Below, piece after piece: positions 17,806 through 26,923 of a stretch of DNA of 64,000 nucleotides (within the stretch, counting starts at the first letter, position 1; each line of letters begins with the position of its first letter). The translations under genes and the position numbers were made by a program. The notes under the pieces are model-generated. The model searched no databases. It was not told the origin of the DNA and was given only the letters and a program-made list of their open reading frames with translations. The stretch lies in the NCBI RefSeq assembly GCF_006438785.1, contig NZ_RCZB01000002.1, positions 62,001-126,000 of the forward strand, given 5' to 3'. Source of the stretch: Rhodanobacter glycinis. Lineage in GTDB: Bacteria > Pseudomonadota > Gammaproteobacteria > Xanthomonadales > Rhodanobacteraceae.

Positions 17806-17978
17806 CCGGCAGGCATGGCGGCCAGCCAACCGGGTCCGAAAACATGTCAGTGACAACGGCTGAAGCTGGAGATGCCGGACACGGCCCTGCCATCGCGAAC
17901 GGACTGATCCGGCGCCTGTGAAAGGACTAGACTGGCCTTGGTAAACGTTCCCGCCCCCAGGGCGTGGAGGGTTTCGGC

Positions 17979-19022
17979 ATGGTGATCTGGGCGTACGCAG
18001 CAATCCTGGCATGGTCGGTCGCCGTGCCCGCATCGGTCGCGCCGGTCGTGTCGCCGATGCCGCGCCCGGAGCAGGTCATGGCGGTGCCGCCGGAGTTGCG
18101 CACGCAACTGCAGCAACAGGTCATTGATGCCGGCGGTTCCGGAAGGTCGCGACTGGAACGACTGGTGGACTTCCTGTTCCAGAAGGCGGGCCTGGGCATG
18201 GAGTATTCGGCCGACGCCACGTTGACCGTCGAACAGGCTTACCGCACACGCCAAGCCAACTGCCTGACCTTCACCCTGCTGACCGTGGCGCTGGCGCGCG
18301 AGTCCGGCTTGGAGGCCTACGGGCAGGAGCTTGACGACATCGTGGCCTGGCGCGTGGACGGCAACATCATCTACGGGTTCAACCATGTCAACGCGGGAAT
18401 CACCGTGGGTCATTCGCGCTTCACGGTGGATGTGGCGCGGGAGCTGGTGATGGCGCGCGACCTGCCCAAGCCGATTTCCGACCAGCGCCTGCTGGCGCTC
18501 TACTACAGCAACCGTGCTGCCGAGCTGCTTGCCGGTGCCTCGCCCGCGGCGGCCGTTCCATACATGGCCATGGCGTTGCAGCTGGCTCCGCGCTATGCCG
18601 GCGCCTGGGCCAATGCCGGCGTGTTGGACCTGCGCCAGGGCGACCCGCGAGCGGCCGAACGCAATTACCTGAAGGCGCTGACGCTCGACCCGAAAAACGC
18701 GAGTGCGCTTGTCAACCTGGTGATGCTGTACGGAAACAACGGCGACGAATCGCGCCGCGCCATCTATGCCCGGCGTCTCGAGGAGATCCAGGTGAAAGAC
18801 CCTTATTTCCAGTTCCTGCAGGCCGAGGACGATGAGAAGCAGGGCGATTACGCGGGTGCCGTGCAGCACTACCGGCGGGCCATCCGTCTCTATGACGGCG
18901 ACTCGCGTTTCTACCTCGGGCTGGCCCACGCTTATCAGCAACTGGGCGAGGAGCGCGACGCACAGCGAGCCATGAACCGTGCCGCGGCGCTCAGTCGCCA
19001 CAGCGCCGGGAACAGAAACTAG
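17979..19022 (+). CDS. Transglutaminase-like/TPR protein
   Basis: 347 residues from ATG 17979, chosen because GGAGGG sits eight bases upstream. The N-terminus is a signal-like hydrophobic segment. Residues about 50-180 resemble a transglutaminase-like cysteine-protease fold: QANCLTFTLLTVALARE gives a candidate catalytic Cys95, and GFNHVNAG gives His136. Residues 185-345 are TPR repeats (AGAWANAGVLDLRQGDPRAAERNYLKAL, GDSRFYLGLAHAYQQLGEERDA). Known members of this architecture are periplasmic and poorly characterised. The conserved acidic partner residue is not certain, so activity is an inference. Confidence 0.78.
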   Translation: MVIWAYAAILAWSVAVPASVAPVVSPMPRPEQVMAVPPELRTQLQQQVIDAGGSGRSRLERLVDFLFQKAGLGMEYSADATLTVEQAYRTRQANCLTFTLLTVALARESGLEAYGQELDDIVAWRVDGNIIYGFNHVNAGITVGHSRFTVDVARELVMARDLPKPISDQRLLALYYSNRAAELLAGASPAAAVPYMAMALQLAPRYAGAWANAGVLDLRQGDPRAAERNYLKALTLDPKNASALVNLVMLYGNNGDESRRAIYARRLEEIQVKDPYFQFLQAEDDEKQGDYAGAVQHYRRAIRLYDGDSRFYLGLAHAYQQLGEERDAQRAMNRAAALSRHSAGNRN

Positions 19023-19167
19023 GGTCGAGCCAAAGCCGGAGTGTGCTCTTCGAGCGGGGCAGGCGGGTCGGAGAAACTGGCCGGGTCGGAACTTCCTTGC
19101 GTACAACAGGCTTCCGCGCAGATTCGGGTCCCGGTACCGCACATGGGATCAGCACTCCCGTCCGTTT

Positions 19168-20082
19168 TCAGTAGAAGCGGATGCCTGGCCTGAGAACGAG
19201 CTGGAAGAGCATCAGCAATCCCAGGGCCGCGGCGAACAGGTAGGCGAGAGGCGGCGCGGTGGAGCTTCCGTTGGCTTTGACCTCGCGCACGCGCCAGGCT
19301 CCCGCCTGGATCCAGGGGACGCCACAGAGGAGCACCAGCAAGGGCACCACGAGGACCTCGAGCAGTTCGCGCGGAACGCGGAACGGGATGACCAGCGCGG
19401 TGGCGAGCAGCGCCGGCAGCGTGATGACGCGGAACACGAAACGCGCGCGGGAACCAGGGCTTTCGACGTGCTCGCCTACATGGGCGAGCTCGAGCGCCGG
19501 CCGCCGCAATTGCAGCGCGATGACCGGCATCAGGCCCAGGGCGAGCAGGCCCGCGCCGATGCGCGCGGTTTCGCCCAAGTGCAGGTAGCTCATCGCCATG
19601 CCGACATCGCTGCCCGGGCTCAGCGAGCCGATGACGACCTGCGGCAACGCCATGAAGCAGCCGCAGTACGCCATCCAGTAGAGGAACAACCGCGTGCCGT
19701 CCGATCGTTTCCGCGGCTGCCCGAGCATCCAGAGGCAGAACAGGCCGACGGCCAGGGTCGCCAGCGCGCCGGTGCCCTGGAACAGGCCGGCAAGCGGATT
19801 CGTGCCCTCCCAGCCGTGGTTGTTGTGGTACAGGGTTGGGCGCAGGCCCGGCGTGAGCGCCTTGGGCAGTACCAGGAACAGTTCCTGGATGAAGAACGTC
19901 AGGTTGAACGCGAGCACGTAGAGCAGCGTCGACGCCGCCGTGAGCCGCCGGCTTCCGGCGATGGCTGCATGGTCGTCATGGGCGCGGCGAGCGGACATGG
20001 CGCCGGCCATCCCCCACGCCAATGGAGCCGCCACGATGGTCAGCGCCGCGATTGCGAGGATCAGCATCGGTCCGGCAGTCAT
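19168..20082 (-). CDS. Hypothetical polytopic membrane protein
   Basis: 304 residues from ATG 20082, with AGGAGA nine bases upstream; the longer frame to 20433 overlaps the promoter side of the DUF3016 gene and lacks a ribosome site. About seven hydrophobic segments cover most of the length. Between the second and third segments lies a distinctive loop (LRPTLYHNNHGWEGTNPLAG) with histidines and a tryptophan. No family recognised. It diverges from the DUF3016 gene, leaving a 262-bp shared upstream region. Confidence 0.7.
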   Translation of the reverse strand: MTAGPMLILAIAALTIVAAPLAWGMAGAMSARRAHDDHAAIAGSRRLTAASTLLYVLAFNLTFFIQELFLVLPKALTPGLRPTLYHNNHGWEGTNPLAGLFQGTGALATLAVGLFCLWMLGQPRKRSDGTRLFLYWMAYCGCFMALPQVVIGSLSPGSDVGMAMSYLHLGETARIGAGLLALGLMPVIALQLRRPALELAHVGEHVESPGSRARFVFRVITLPALLATALVIPFRVPRELLEVLVVPLLVLLCGVPWIQAGAWRVREVKANGSSTAPPLAYLFAAALGLLMLFQLVLRPGIRFY

Positions 20083-20344
20083 GATCCGCGATCTCCTGAA
20101 ATGGCAAGGGACATTCTGTGGGCGCATGCCCGCTCGGTCGATATGCCGTCGGTCACGCCGGAGGACCCGCAACGCGAAAGGCAGGGCCTGCCGTTCCCAT
20201 GCGCCGGAAGCCGCGACGCCCTCGCGCGGCAGCCGGGACTCGTCGCGAAGACGGCCGCGCCACCTGCCTTCCGGGCGGACGTATACTGATCCTCGCCGCT
20301 TGACTGCCGCCATAGGCGGCCTGTTCCGCCACGGGAGATCTGCC

Positions 20345-20860
20345 ATGAAATCCTCCCCGCTGCTCCGCTTGCTGTGTGTTGCCTGCCTGGCCCTCGCTTC
20401 CGTCATGGCGCGCGCGGCGATACCGCCGGACAACGTCGAAGTTCGCTACAAGGATCCCCAGCACTTCACCGAGATGAAGCGAAGTTTCGGGGTCCACCGG
20501 ATCCATGCCAACGATTACCTGGAGCCGCTCAAGGTCTACATCGTCCAGCGTGCCTCGCGCATCCTGGCACCGGGCCAGCGGCTGGACATCGAGGTGACCG
20601 ATGTGGACCGTGCCGGCGAGTACGAGCCCTGGCGTGGCTCCCGTTTTGACGACGTGCGCATCGTCAAGGACATCTATCCGCCGCGCATCGATCTGGACTT
20701 CACCTTGTACGGCCCCGACGGTGACGTGCTGCGCAAGGGCCATCGCTCGTTGCGCGACTTGTCCTTCCTCAGCCACAACTTTGTCGCGGACCAGGACTCG
20801 TTGCGTTACGAGAAGTCCCTGATAGATATGTGGTTGCGCAAAGGCACCGGGAAGCTCTGA
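20345..20860 (+). CDS. DUF3016 family secreted protein
   Basis: 171 residues from ATG 20345 with a GGGAGAT ribosome site and a signal peptide ending at ARA. The rest matches the DUF3016 pattern: VEVRYKDPQHFTEM, LAPGQRLDIEVTDVDRAGEYEPW, IVKDIYPPRIDLDFTLYG, and LSFLSHN near the end. Family members are small periplasmic proteins of gammaproteobacteria with no assigned role. Length is normal for the family. Confidence 0.85.
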   Translation: MKSSPLLRLLCVACLALASVMARAAIPPDNVEVRYKDPQHFTEMKRSFGVHRIHANDYLEPLKVYIVQRASRILAPGQRLDIEVTDVDRAGEYEPWRGSRFDDVRIVKDIYPPRIDLDFTLYGPDGDVLRKGHRSLRDLSFLSHNFVADQDSLRYEKSLIDMWLRKGTGKL

Positions 20861-20916
20861 GGATCGGAAAGCGGGGCAGAGCGAGCTGACCCGTTTCCCG
20901 CCGGGTGGGGCAACCT

Positions 20917-21504
20917 CTATTCCACCTTCAACAGCGCCAGCGCCTGGTGCCGTGCCGATGCACGCAGCGATTTGCGCAGGCCCGGATCGTTGGTGGTGCG
21001 TGCCAGCACCATGCCACCCACGCACAGGGCCACCATCGTTTCGGCGCGCCGGCCGGCATCGCGGACGCCCTTGAGTGCCGTGCGGTAGATGTGGCCCATG
21101 CCGCGGATCAGGTCGGTATACGCCTGCTGCGGTTCCAGGCCGGCACGCGCCACGTCCGACGGCAGGGCATAAAGCGGGCAGTGCAGGTCGACGTTGTCCA
21201 GCACTTCGTCGCTCAGGTAGAGCTCCACCAGCATGCGGGCCAGCCCCTGCGGATCGCGGAGTTTCTGCGCGGCGTCAGCCGTCTGGATGGCGAACGGATT
21301 GCAGGTGACGAAGCTCGCCACGGCGGACGCATACAGTTCGTCCTTGCTGCGGAAGTGGTGGTAGAACGCGCCACGCGTCAAGCCGGCAGCGGCCATGATC
21401 TGGTCGAGGGTGACCTGTTCGAAACCGTGGCGATTGAACAGGCGGCGTGCTGACTCGACGATGCGGGCGCGTGTCTGGACGGCATGTTCGGGACTGTAGG
21501 GCAT
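20917..21504 (-). CDS. TetR/AcrR family repressor
   Basis: 195 residues from ATG 21504, behind a GGAGGTCG ribosome site. The N-terminal helix-turn-helix is typical: TRARIVESARRLFNRHGFEQVTLDQIMAAAGLTRGAFYHHF. The C-terminal ligand domain resembles the TetR_C group (CPLYALPSDVARAG). It is transcribed away from the glutathione S-transferase gene, with a perfect palindrome in the 112-bp gap, which argues that it represses both genes and is released by an electrophile or similar ligand. The ligand is unknown. Confidence 0.92.
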   Translation of the reverse strand: MPYSPEHAVQTRARIVESARRLFNRHGFEQVTLDQIMAAAGLTRGAFYHHFRSKDELYASAVASFVTCNPFAIQTADAAQKLRDPQGLARMLVELYLSDEVLDNVDLHCPLYALPSDVARAGLEPQQAYTDLIRGMGHIYRTALKGVRDAGRRAETMVALCVGGMVLARTTNDPGLRKSLRASARHQALALLKVE

Positions 21505-21543
21505 GGCGTGGCGACCTCCGGTTGTCAGATATAGCAGGCCCAC

Positions 21544-21567
21544 AAAATATGTTCTTTAACATATTTT
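21544..21567. promoter_or_regulatory. Palindromic operator between tetR-like and GST genes
   Basis: Perfect 10-bp arms AAAATATGTT (21544-21553) and AACATATTTT (21558-21567) flank the spacer CTTT. Its AT-rich sequence stands out in a GC-rich background. It lies 40 bp from the repressor start and 50 bp from the GST start, where a TetR dimer would block both promoters. Confidence 0.8.
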
Positions 21568-21616
21568 GCCGCTGCGTATGCTGCGTCACCGGTAACCCAC
21601 AAACCGGAGAACGGAC

Positions 21617-22270
21617 ATGAAGATTTACTGGATCAAAGCGCAGGCGCCGCGCCGCGTGCTGGCGCTGGTCAAGCATCTCGGCATCGACGCGGAGTGCATC
21701 GAAGTCGATCTGCTGGCAGGCGGGCTGAAGCGTCCGTCGTATCTTGCGCTCAACCCCAACGGCAAGGCGCCGACGATGGTGGATGGCGATGTCACGCTGT
21801 GGGAATCGTCCGCGATCATGGCGTACCTCTGCACCAAGGCCGGTTCGGACATGTGGCCGGTGCAGCGGCCGGCCGAGCAGATCGAGATACTGCGCTGGCT
21901 GTCCTGGAGCGACAATCACTGGTCGCGCGCAGTCGGACCGTTCTACTTCGAGCATGTGATCAAGCCGGCCTTCCATCTCGGCGAAATGGACCGCTCGGAA
22001 ATGACGGCGATGATGCCGGAGCTGAGGAAACTCGCCGCCGTGCTGGACAGCCATCTGCAGCAGCGCGATTTCGTGGCCTGCGACCGGCTCACGATTGCCG
22101 ATTTCCAGCTGGCGTCCATGGCGTGCGAGTGGCGGCATGCGGAAATGCCGTTCGCCGATTACCCGCATGTCGCGCGCTGGCTCGATCGCCTGATGGACAT
22201 TCCCGCCTGGGCCGATCCGTGGCCAGCGCAGGCGATCGGGCAGCAGGCACCGGCGTTCGCAACTGCCTGA
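21617..22270 (+). CDS. Glutathione S-transferase
   Basis: 217 residues. The N-terminal thioredoxin-fold half has NPNGKAPTMVDGD with the glutathione-binding cis-proline, then the ESSAI motif; the C-terminal half is helical with the N-capping LTIADFQLAS motif. Members conjugate glutathione to electrophiles or reduce peroxides in the cytoplasm. The gene is divergent from a TetR repressor and followed after 51 bp by a YCII protein, suggesting an inducible detoxification unit. Confidence 0.9.
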   Translation: MKIYWIKAQAPRRVLALVKHLGIDAECIEVDLLAGGLKRPSYLALNPNGKAPTMVDGDVTLWESSAIMAYLCTKAGSDMWPVQRPAEQIEILRWLSWSDNHWSRAVGPFYFEHVIKPAFHLGEMDRSEMTAMMPELRKLAAVLDSHLQQRDFVACDRLTIADFQLASMACEWRHAEMPFADYPHVARWLDRLMDIPAWADPWPAQAIGQQAPAFATA

Positions 22271-22321
22271 TTGCAGGATCATGGGCTGCAGGCCCGCCAC
22301 CACTATTTCGGAGAATGAACC

Positions 22322-22681
22322 ATGAAGAATTTCCTCGCTGTCTATACGGGCTCGGAGGCGTCGCTCAAGGCATCCGGATGGCATGAGCTTGATGAGGCAG
22401 AACAGCAGGCGCGACACCAGCAGGGAGTGGAAGCCTGGGGGCGCTGGGTGGAGGCCAACAAGGACGCCATCGTTGAAACGGGCGCCCCGTTGGGCAAGAC
22501 CTTGCGCGTATCCAGGCATGGTGTCGAGAGCATCAGGAACGCATTGGCCGCGTTCACCATCGTGCGGGCCGATTCCCACGAAGCGGCCGCAAGGATGTTT
22601 GAAGGCCACCCGCATTTCACGATCTTTCCGGGCGATTCGGTCGAAGTCATGGAATGCCTGCCCCTGCCAGGGGGGAAGTGA
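22322..22681 (+). CDS. YCII-related domain protein
   Basis: 119 residues of the YciI/DGPF-like ferredoxin fold, with FLAVYTG at the first strand, a helix containing WGRWVEANKDAIVETGAPLG, and AARMFEGHPHFTIFPGDSVEVMECLPLP near the end. The function of stand-alone YCII proteins is mostly unknown. A ribosome site (CGGAGAA) precedes the ATG. The gene lies directly behind the GST gene and is probably in the same TetR-controlled transcript. Confidence 0.8.
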   Translation: MKNFLAVYTGSEASLKASGWHELDEAEQQARHQQGVEAWGRWVEANKDAIVETGAPLGKTLRVSRHGVESIRNALAAFTIVRADSHEAAARMFEGHPHFTIFPGDSVEVMECLPLPGGK

Positions 22682-22690
22682 CGGTGTGAT

Positions 22691-22743
22691 CGGGCGCCTG
22701 TCCTGTTCCTCTCCATCGAGGGGGCAGGACACTTCCGCGCCCG
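22691..22743 (+). terminator. Long two-part hairpin after the YCII gene
   Basis: Outer arms CGGGCGC (22691-22697) and GCGCCCG (22737-22743) enclose inner arms TGTCCTG (22699-22705) and CAGGACA (22725-22731). It begins 10 bp after the YCII stop. No T-run follows, so it may act as an mRNA-stabilising or factor-assisted terminator structure. Confidence 0.5.
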
Positions 22744-22841
22744 GGGCGACAGCAAGGCCGTCACCATGAAAGGGTGTCAGCATGACTTCCCGTCCGGCAC
22801 GGCCCGGCACGTTTCGCTTTCACGCGCGCAGGAGACGCACC

Positions 22842-23498
22842 ATGGACCCCGATTTCTGGCATCAACGCTGGCGCGAAGGCCGCACCGGTTTTCACCAGGA
22901 CCGGCCGACGCCGCAACTGCTCAAGTTCTGGCCGACGCTGGCGCTGGCGCCGGGTAGCGAGGTGTTCGTGCCGCTGGCCGGCAAGTCGCTGGATCTCGTC
23001 TGGCTGGCAGCGCAGGGCCACCGCGTGCTGGGGGTGGAACTGTCGCCGCTGGCGATCGCGCAGTTCTTCGCCGAGCACGGCCTGACGCCGCAGGTGCACG
23101 ACTCGCGCTACGGCAGCCACTACCGGGCCGGCGAGATCGAACTGATCTGCGGTGACGTCTTCGGCCTCGACGCCGACGTACTGGCCGATTGCGCGGCGGT
23201 GTACGACCGCGCTGCATTGATCGCGCTGCCGCCACCGCTGCGTCGTCGTTACGTGCGCGAGCTGCATGCGCTGCTCCCGGGCGGCTGCCGCGGCCTGCTG
23301 ATCACGCTGGAATATCCGCAACACGAAAAGCAGGGCCCGCCATTCGCCGTGCCGGAAGCCGAGGTGCGCGAGCTGTATGGTCGCGACTGGCGCGTGGAAA
23401 CACTGGAACGCCGCGACATCCTCGCGCAGCAGCCGGGGTTCGTCGCCGAAGGAGTGAGTGCGCTGGAGACGGTGGTGTATCGGCTATCGAAGAGATAG
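22842..23498 (+). CDS. tpm: Thiopurine S-methyltransferase family protein
   Basis: 218 residues from ATG 22842 with an AGGAGA ribosome site. The TPMT signature is complete: [20 protein letters not shown] at the start, then [31 protein letters not shown] for SAM binding, [11 protein letters not shown], and [15 protein letters not shown]. Bacterial TPMTs methylate thiopurines in vitro and can detoxify tellurite or selenium oxyanions; the natural substrate is not known. It lies downstream of the GST/YCII pair but is separated from them by a hairpin. Confidence 0.92.
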   Translation: MDPDFWHQRWREGRTGFHQDRPTPQLLKFWPTLALAPGSEVFVPLAGKSLDLVWLAAQGHRVLGVELSPLAIAQFFAEHGLTPQVHDSRYGSHYRAGEIELICGDVFGLDADVLADCAAVYDRAALIALPPPLRRRYVRELHALLPGGCRGLLITLEYPQHEKQGPPFAVPEAEVRELYGRDWRVETLERRDILAQQPGFVAEGVSALETVVYRLSKR

Positions 23499-23684
23499 TG
23501 GGTCAGGGCCTGTCATCGCAACGGTGGCAGGGACGCAGCGGTTTCCAACCGCTGGCTGGAGCGGCCATAAGCGAATCCGAGGCAGGGGCTGGCTGAGCGT
23601 GCGCGAGAACCGGGCACGCACCAGCGCGAGGATCGTGCGTATCCGAAAAAGCAGGGCCACTTCACTCCGCCGCGCTTTCGATGG

Positions 23685-23700
23685 GCGCAAAATATTGCGC
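23685..23700. promoter_or_regulatory. Palindromic operator upstream of the TonB-dependent receptor
   Basis: GCGCAA (23685-23690) and TTGCGC (23695-23700) are perfect inverted arms around AATA, 86 bp before the receptor start. The TTGCGCAA-like half-sites resemble operators of LacI-family sugar repressors. No regulator gene is present in the window near this locus. Confidence 0.5.
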
Positions 23701-23785
23701 AAATGACATGCAGCACGCGTGTGCCTACCATGAGCTTCGACCGCCGCGAGACGGAACCGCAAGTAAGTCCTCTGGGGAAATAACC

Positions 23786-26719
23786 ATGAATAGTCGTTGT
23801 CCGTCGCGGGCGTCCGTCGCGCATGTCACTTCACAGCACCTGCGTCCCTTGGCCGCCGCGTGCACTGCCGCATTGTTCTTCGTCATGACAAGCCAGATGG
23901 CTTCGGCGCAGGAGGCGGCGGACCAGACTCCGGCGAAACCCGCGACGACCGAGCAGGTGCCGGCCAAACAAGGCGTGAAGACACCCGAGGCACCCGGCAA
24001 GAAGTCCAAGTCTCCGGTGGCCGAACTCGGTACCGTCGTGGTGACCGGCATCAGCGGCAGTATCCAGAGCGCGCTGAAGGTGAAGGAGAACTCCGACAAC
24101 ATCGTCGAAGCCATCTCTGCGGAGGACATCGGCAAGCTGCCGGATGTCAGCATTGCCGACAGTCTGGCGCGATTGCCAGGGCTGGCGACGCAGCGGGTTG
24201 ACGGCCAGGCCAGCGCCATCTCGGTCCGCGGTCTTTCACCGGACTTTGCCGGTACCACGCTCGATGGACGGGAGCAGGCGACCATCGGCGAGAACCGTGG
24301 CGTCGAATACGATCAATACCCGGCCGAGTTGATCAATGGCGCGGAGGTGTACAAGACGCCGGACGCCAGCCTGATTGGCCAGGGGTTGTCCGGCACGGTG
24401 GATCTGCACACCATCAATCCGCTGGATCTGTCCAAGCGCGCCCTCGTGTTCAATCTGCGCGGCGAGCACAACAGTAACGGCAACCTCAATCCCGGTACCG
24501 GCACGGGAGACAACGGGCACCGTGCGAGCTTCTCGTACGTCGATCAGTTCTTCAACCACACGCTGGGCCTCGCCATCGGCCTCGCACAAGTCGATCAGCC
24601 GATCCAGGAGAAGCAATACCAGGCCTGGTGGTGGAGCGCCGACAACGGCTCGGCGGGCATCGACAACCCCCAGAACTGGGGCGGACCGCACACGCCGGGC
24701 ATGCCGGACAACGTGATTTCGCAGGAAGGCATGCAGTTGCGCGCGCAGTCGCAGGATCAGAAGCGCAACGGCTTGATGACCGTGCTCGAATGGGCGCCCA
24801 ACGATCATTACTACTCCAAGCTCGACCTGTACTACTCCACCTTCAACAAAAAGAAATTCACCAACGGCGCGCAGTGGTCGAGCAGTCCCTACGACAACGT
24901 TTCCTACGACAACGTGGCGACCTCGCCCGGTCAGCCGTTGCCCATCGTCACCTCGGGCACGGTGAACGGCATCGCGCCGATCCTGCAGAACGAATACACC
25001 AAGGAACACGACAAGCTGTATTCGATAGGCTGGAACAACAAGCTCTACCTCGGCGACTGGACGGCCATGGCGGATCTGTCGTCCTCCAGCGCCACGGTGA
25101 AGCTGCACGATGCTTACCTGTTCAGCGGCTTGTCCGGTGGCGCCTTCACCAGCGTGGCGTTCAACACGCCGGCCGGCTTTGGTTATCCGGATTTCAGGCC
25201 GGCCGTCGACCTGAGCAACCCCGCTGCCATGGTCTTTACCGATCCGGACGGCTACGGCTACAACGGTCGTGAAGAGTTTGACCGCCAGGTCGACAAGATC
25301 CATGCCCTGCGCCTGCAGGTAAGCCATCCGGTGGGGTGGATTTTCAGCAGCATGGATCTCGGTCTGGCCTATTCGGATCGCACCAAGACCAAGCAGGCCG
25401 ATGTCAACTTCGCCTGGCTGAACGGCAACGGCTCCACAGATACGACGTACCAGAACCACTTCAGCACGCCGATCAATTCGGCGTTTCTCTACAACCCGAC
25501 ATCACTGGGTTATGGCGGGATCCCGGGCGTTCTCAATTACAACGTGCTGGGTGCGTTGTACAACCAGTTTTACCTGACCCAGCAAAACGGGCAGGGCGAC
25601 TGGAGTCGCAACTACACAGTCGAGGAAAAGGTTCCGCTCGCCTACGCCAAGTTCAATATCGACACGACGGTGGCCGGTATCCCGTTGCGCGGCAATGTCG
25701 GCGTGCAGTTCGTGCATACCGATCAATCGTCCAATGCACTGCAGACCGACGGCAATACGGTCGTTGGCAGGATTTCCGGTGGCGCGTCCTACAACAACGT
25801 GCTGCCGAGTCTGAATCTGGCAGCCACACTCGGCGACCGCCAATACCTGCGCTTCGGTCTGGCCAAGACCATGGCGCGTGGTCGCATCGATGACGAAAAA
25901 ATTTCCAGTTCCGCCTATGTGGCGAAAGTCACCGATGGCCCCGCCGCGGGACAGGTGCTCTGGTCCGGTAGCGGCGGCAATCCCCAGTTGAAGCCTTACG
26001 TCGCGGTCGGCGCCGACCTGTCGTGGGAAAAATATTTCGGGCAGGCGAGTTACGTGGCGGCGGCGGTGTTCCACAAGAACCTGCTGAACTACATCTATAC
26101 CCAGACCGTCCTCGACTACAACTTTTCGAACTACATCAACACCACGCCGACCCTGGTTCCCACCAGCAATATCGGCTCATTCAGCACGCCGGAAAACGGT
26201 ACCGGCGGCAAGATGGACGGACTGGAGCTGTCCGGCTCGCTGGAGGGCGGATTGCTGGCACACGCGCTGGAAGGGTTCGGCGTGCAGGCCAACTATTCGC
26301 TGACCAACAGCTCGATCCCGACCAGCTCCATTTCATCGATTCCCGGCGGCCCCAAGACCCTGCCTGGCCTGTCGCGACAGGTGGCGAATCTGACCCTGTT
26401 CTACGAACGGTATGGTTTCTCCGTGCGTGTGGCCGAACGCTATCGCTCGTCGTTTACCGGTGAGGCTGTGGCCCTATTCGATCAGCTCGGCTACACCAAG
26501 ATCCTGGCCAACCGTCAAACCGACCTGCAGTTGGGCTATGCATTCTCCAGTGGCAGCCTGGACGGGTTGTCGATCCTGTTGCAGGTCAACAACCTGAGCA
26601 ACTCGGCGGATTCGACGGTGCAGATCGCCACGCTCCCCAACAACGTTCCGCTTACCCGTCCGTTGGAATACGACACCTGGGGGCGCACCGTGCTGCTTGG
26701 TTTCAACTACAAGTTGTAG
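23786..26719 (+). CDS. TonB-dependent receptor, carbohydrate-type
   Basis: 977 residues from ATG 23786, with a signal peptide ending at ASA (about 42). A TonB-box-like segment (ELGTVVVTG) leads into the plug domain (SADSL-type block DVSIADSLARLPGLATQRVDGQ, SVRGLSPDF, LIGQGLSGTVDL), then a 22-strand outer-membrane barrel ending in LGFNYKL with the C-terminal hydrophobic residue usual for barrel insertion. The plug type and the downstream GH3 and GH30 genes point to uptake of oligosaccharides from beta-glucan. Xanthomonadales commonly encode many such receptors. Energy would come from a TonB/ExbBD system elsewhere, or from the TonB protein at 63 kb. Confidence 0.95.
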   Translation: MNSRCPSRASVAHVTSQHLRPLAAACTAALFFVMTSQMASAQEAADQTPAKPATTEQVPAKQGVKTPEAPGKKSKSPVAELGTVVVTGISGSIQSALKVKENSDNIVEAISAEDIGKLPDVSIADSLARLPGLATQRVDGQASAISVRGLSPDFAGTTLDGREQATIGENRGVEYDQYPAELINGAEVYKTPDASLIGQGLSGTVDLHTINPLDLSKRALVFNLRGEHNSNGNLNPGTGTGDNGHRASFSYVDQFFNHTLGLAIGLAQVDQPIQEKQYQAWWWSADNGSAGIDNPQNWGGPHTPGMPDNVISQEGMQLRAQSQDQKRNGLMTVLEWAPNDHYYSKLDLYYSTFNKKKFTNGAQWSSSPYDNVSYDNVATSPGQPLPIVTSGTVNGIAPILQNEYTKEHDKLYSIGWNNKLYLGDWTAMADLSSSSATVKLHDAYLFSGLSGGAFTSVAFNTPAGFGYPDFRPAVDLSNPAAMVFTDPDGYGYNGREEFDRQVDKIHALRLQVSHPVGWIFSSMDLGLAYSDRTKTKQADVNFAWLNGNGSTDTTYQNHFSTPINSAFLYNPTSLGYGGIPGVLNYNVLGALYNQFYLTQQNGQGDWSRNYTVEEKVPLAYAKFNIDTTVAGIPLRGNVGVQFVHTDQSSNALQTDGNTVVGRISGGASYNNVLPSLNLAATLGDRQYLRFGLAKTMARGRIDDEKISSSAYVAKVTDGPAAGQVLWSGSGGNPQLKPYVAVGADLSWEKYFGQASYVAAAVFHKNLLNYIYTQTVLDYNFSNYINTTPTLVPTSNIGSFSTPENGTGGKMDGLELSGSLEGGLLAHALEGFGVQANYSLTNSSIPTSSISSIPGGPKTLPGLSRQVANLTLFYERYGFSVRVAERYRSSFTGEAVALFDQLGYTKILANRQTDLQLGYAFSSGSLDGLSILLQVNNLSNSADSTVQIATLPNNVPLTRPLEYDTWGRTVLLGFNYKL

Positions 26720-26738
26720 CCCAAGCAGCAGGCAACGA

Positions 26739-26757
26739 GGCGCCGCACTACGGCGCC
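26739..26757 (+). terminator. Short GC-rich hairpin after the receptor gene
   Basis: Perfect 7-bp stem GGCGCCG/CGGCGCC with a CACTA loop, 20 bp after the stop at 26719. No clear T-run follows (CTTGCTC), so termination would be partial or factor-dependent. Confidence 0.5.
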
Positions 26758-26923
26758 CTTGCTCGCCCGGTGTGAGGTCAGGCGTGTGTTTCACATCCCG
26801 GCAGGCCTGTGCCGTAGTAGCCGTGCGCTCTAGAAGTGTGATGTCGGTGCAGTTCGCGTGCCTCGGTGGAAACCACACGCCTGTAAAGTGTCAGGCGAAT
26901 GCTCCAGACAAACGAGGCTCCCC

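Noticed and set aside
18979..20289. Plus-strand frame of 436 codons over the membrane protein gene
   Set aside because: It is highly charged and Gln/Arg-rich, and lies opposite a gene with a good ribosome site and clear TM pattern.
24236..25459. Minus-strand frame under the TonB receptor
   Set aside because: Antisense of a well-supported receptor.
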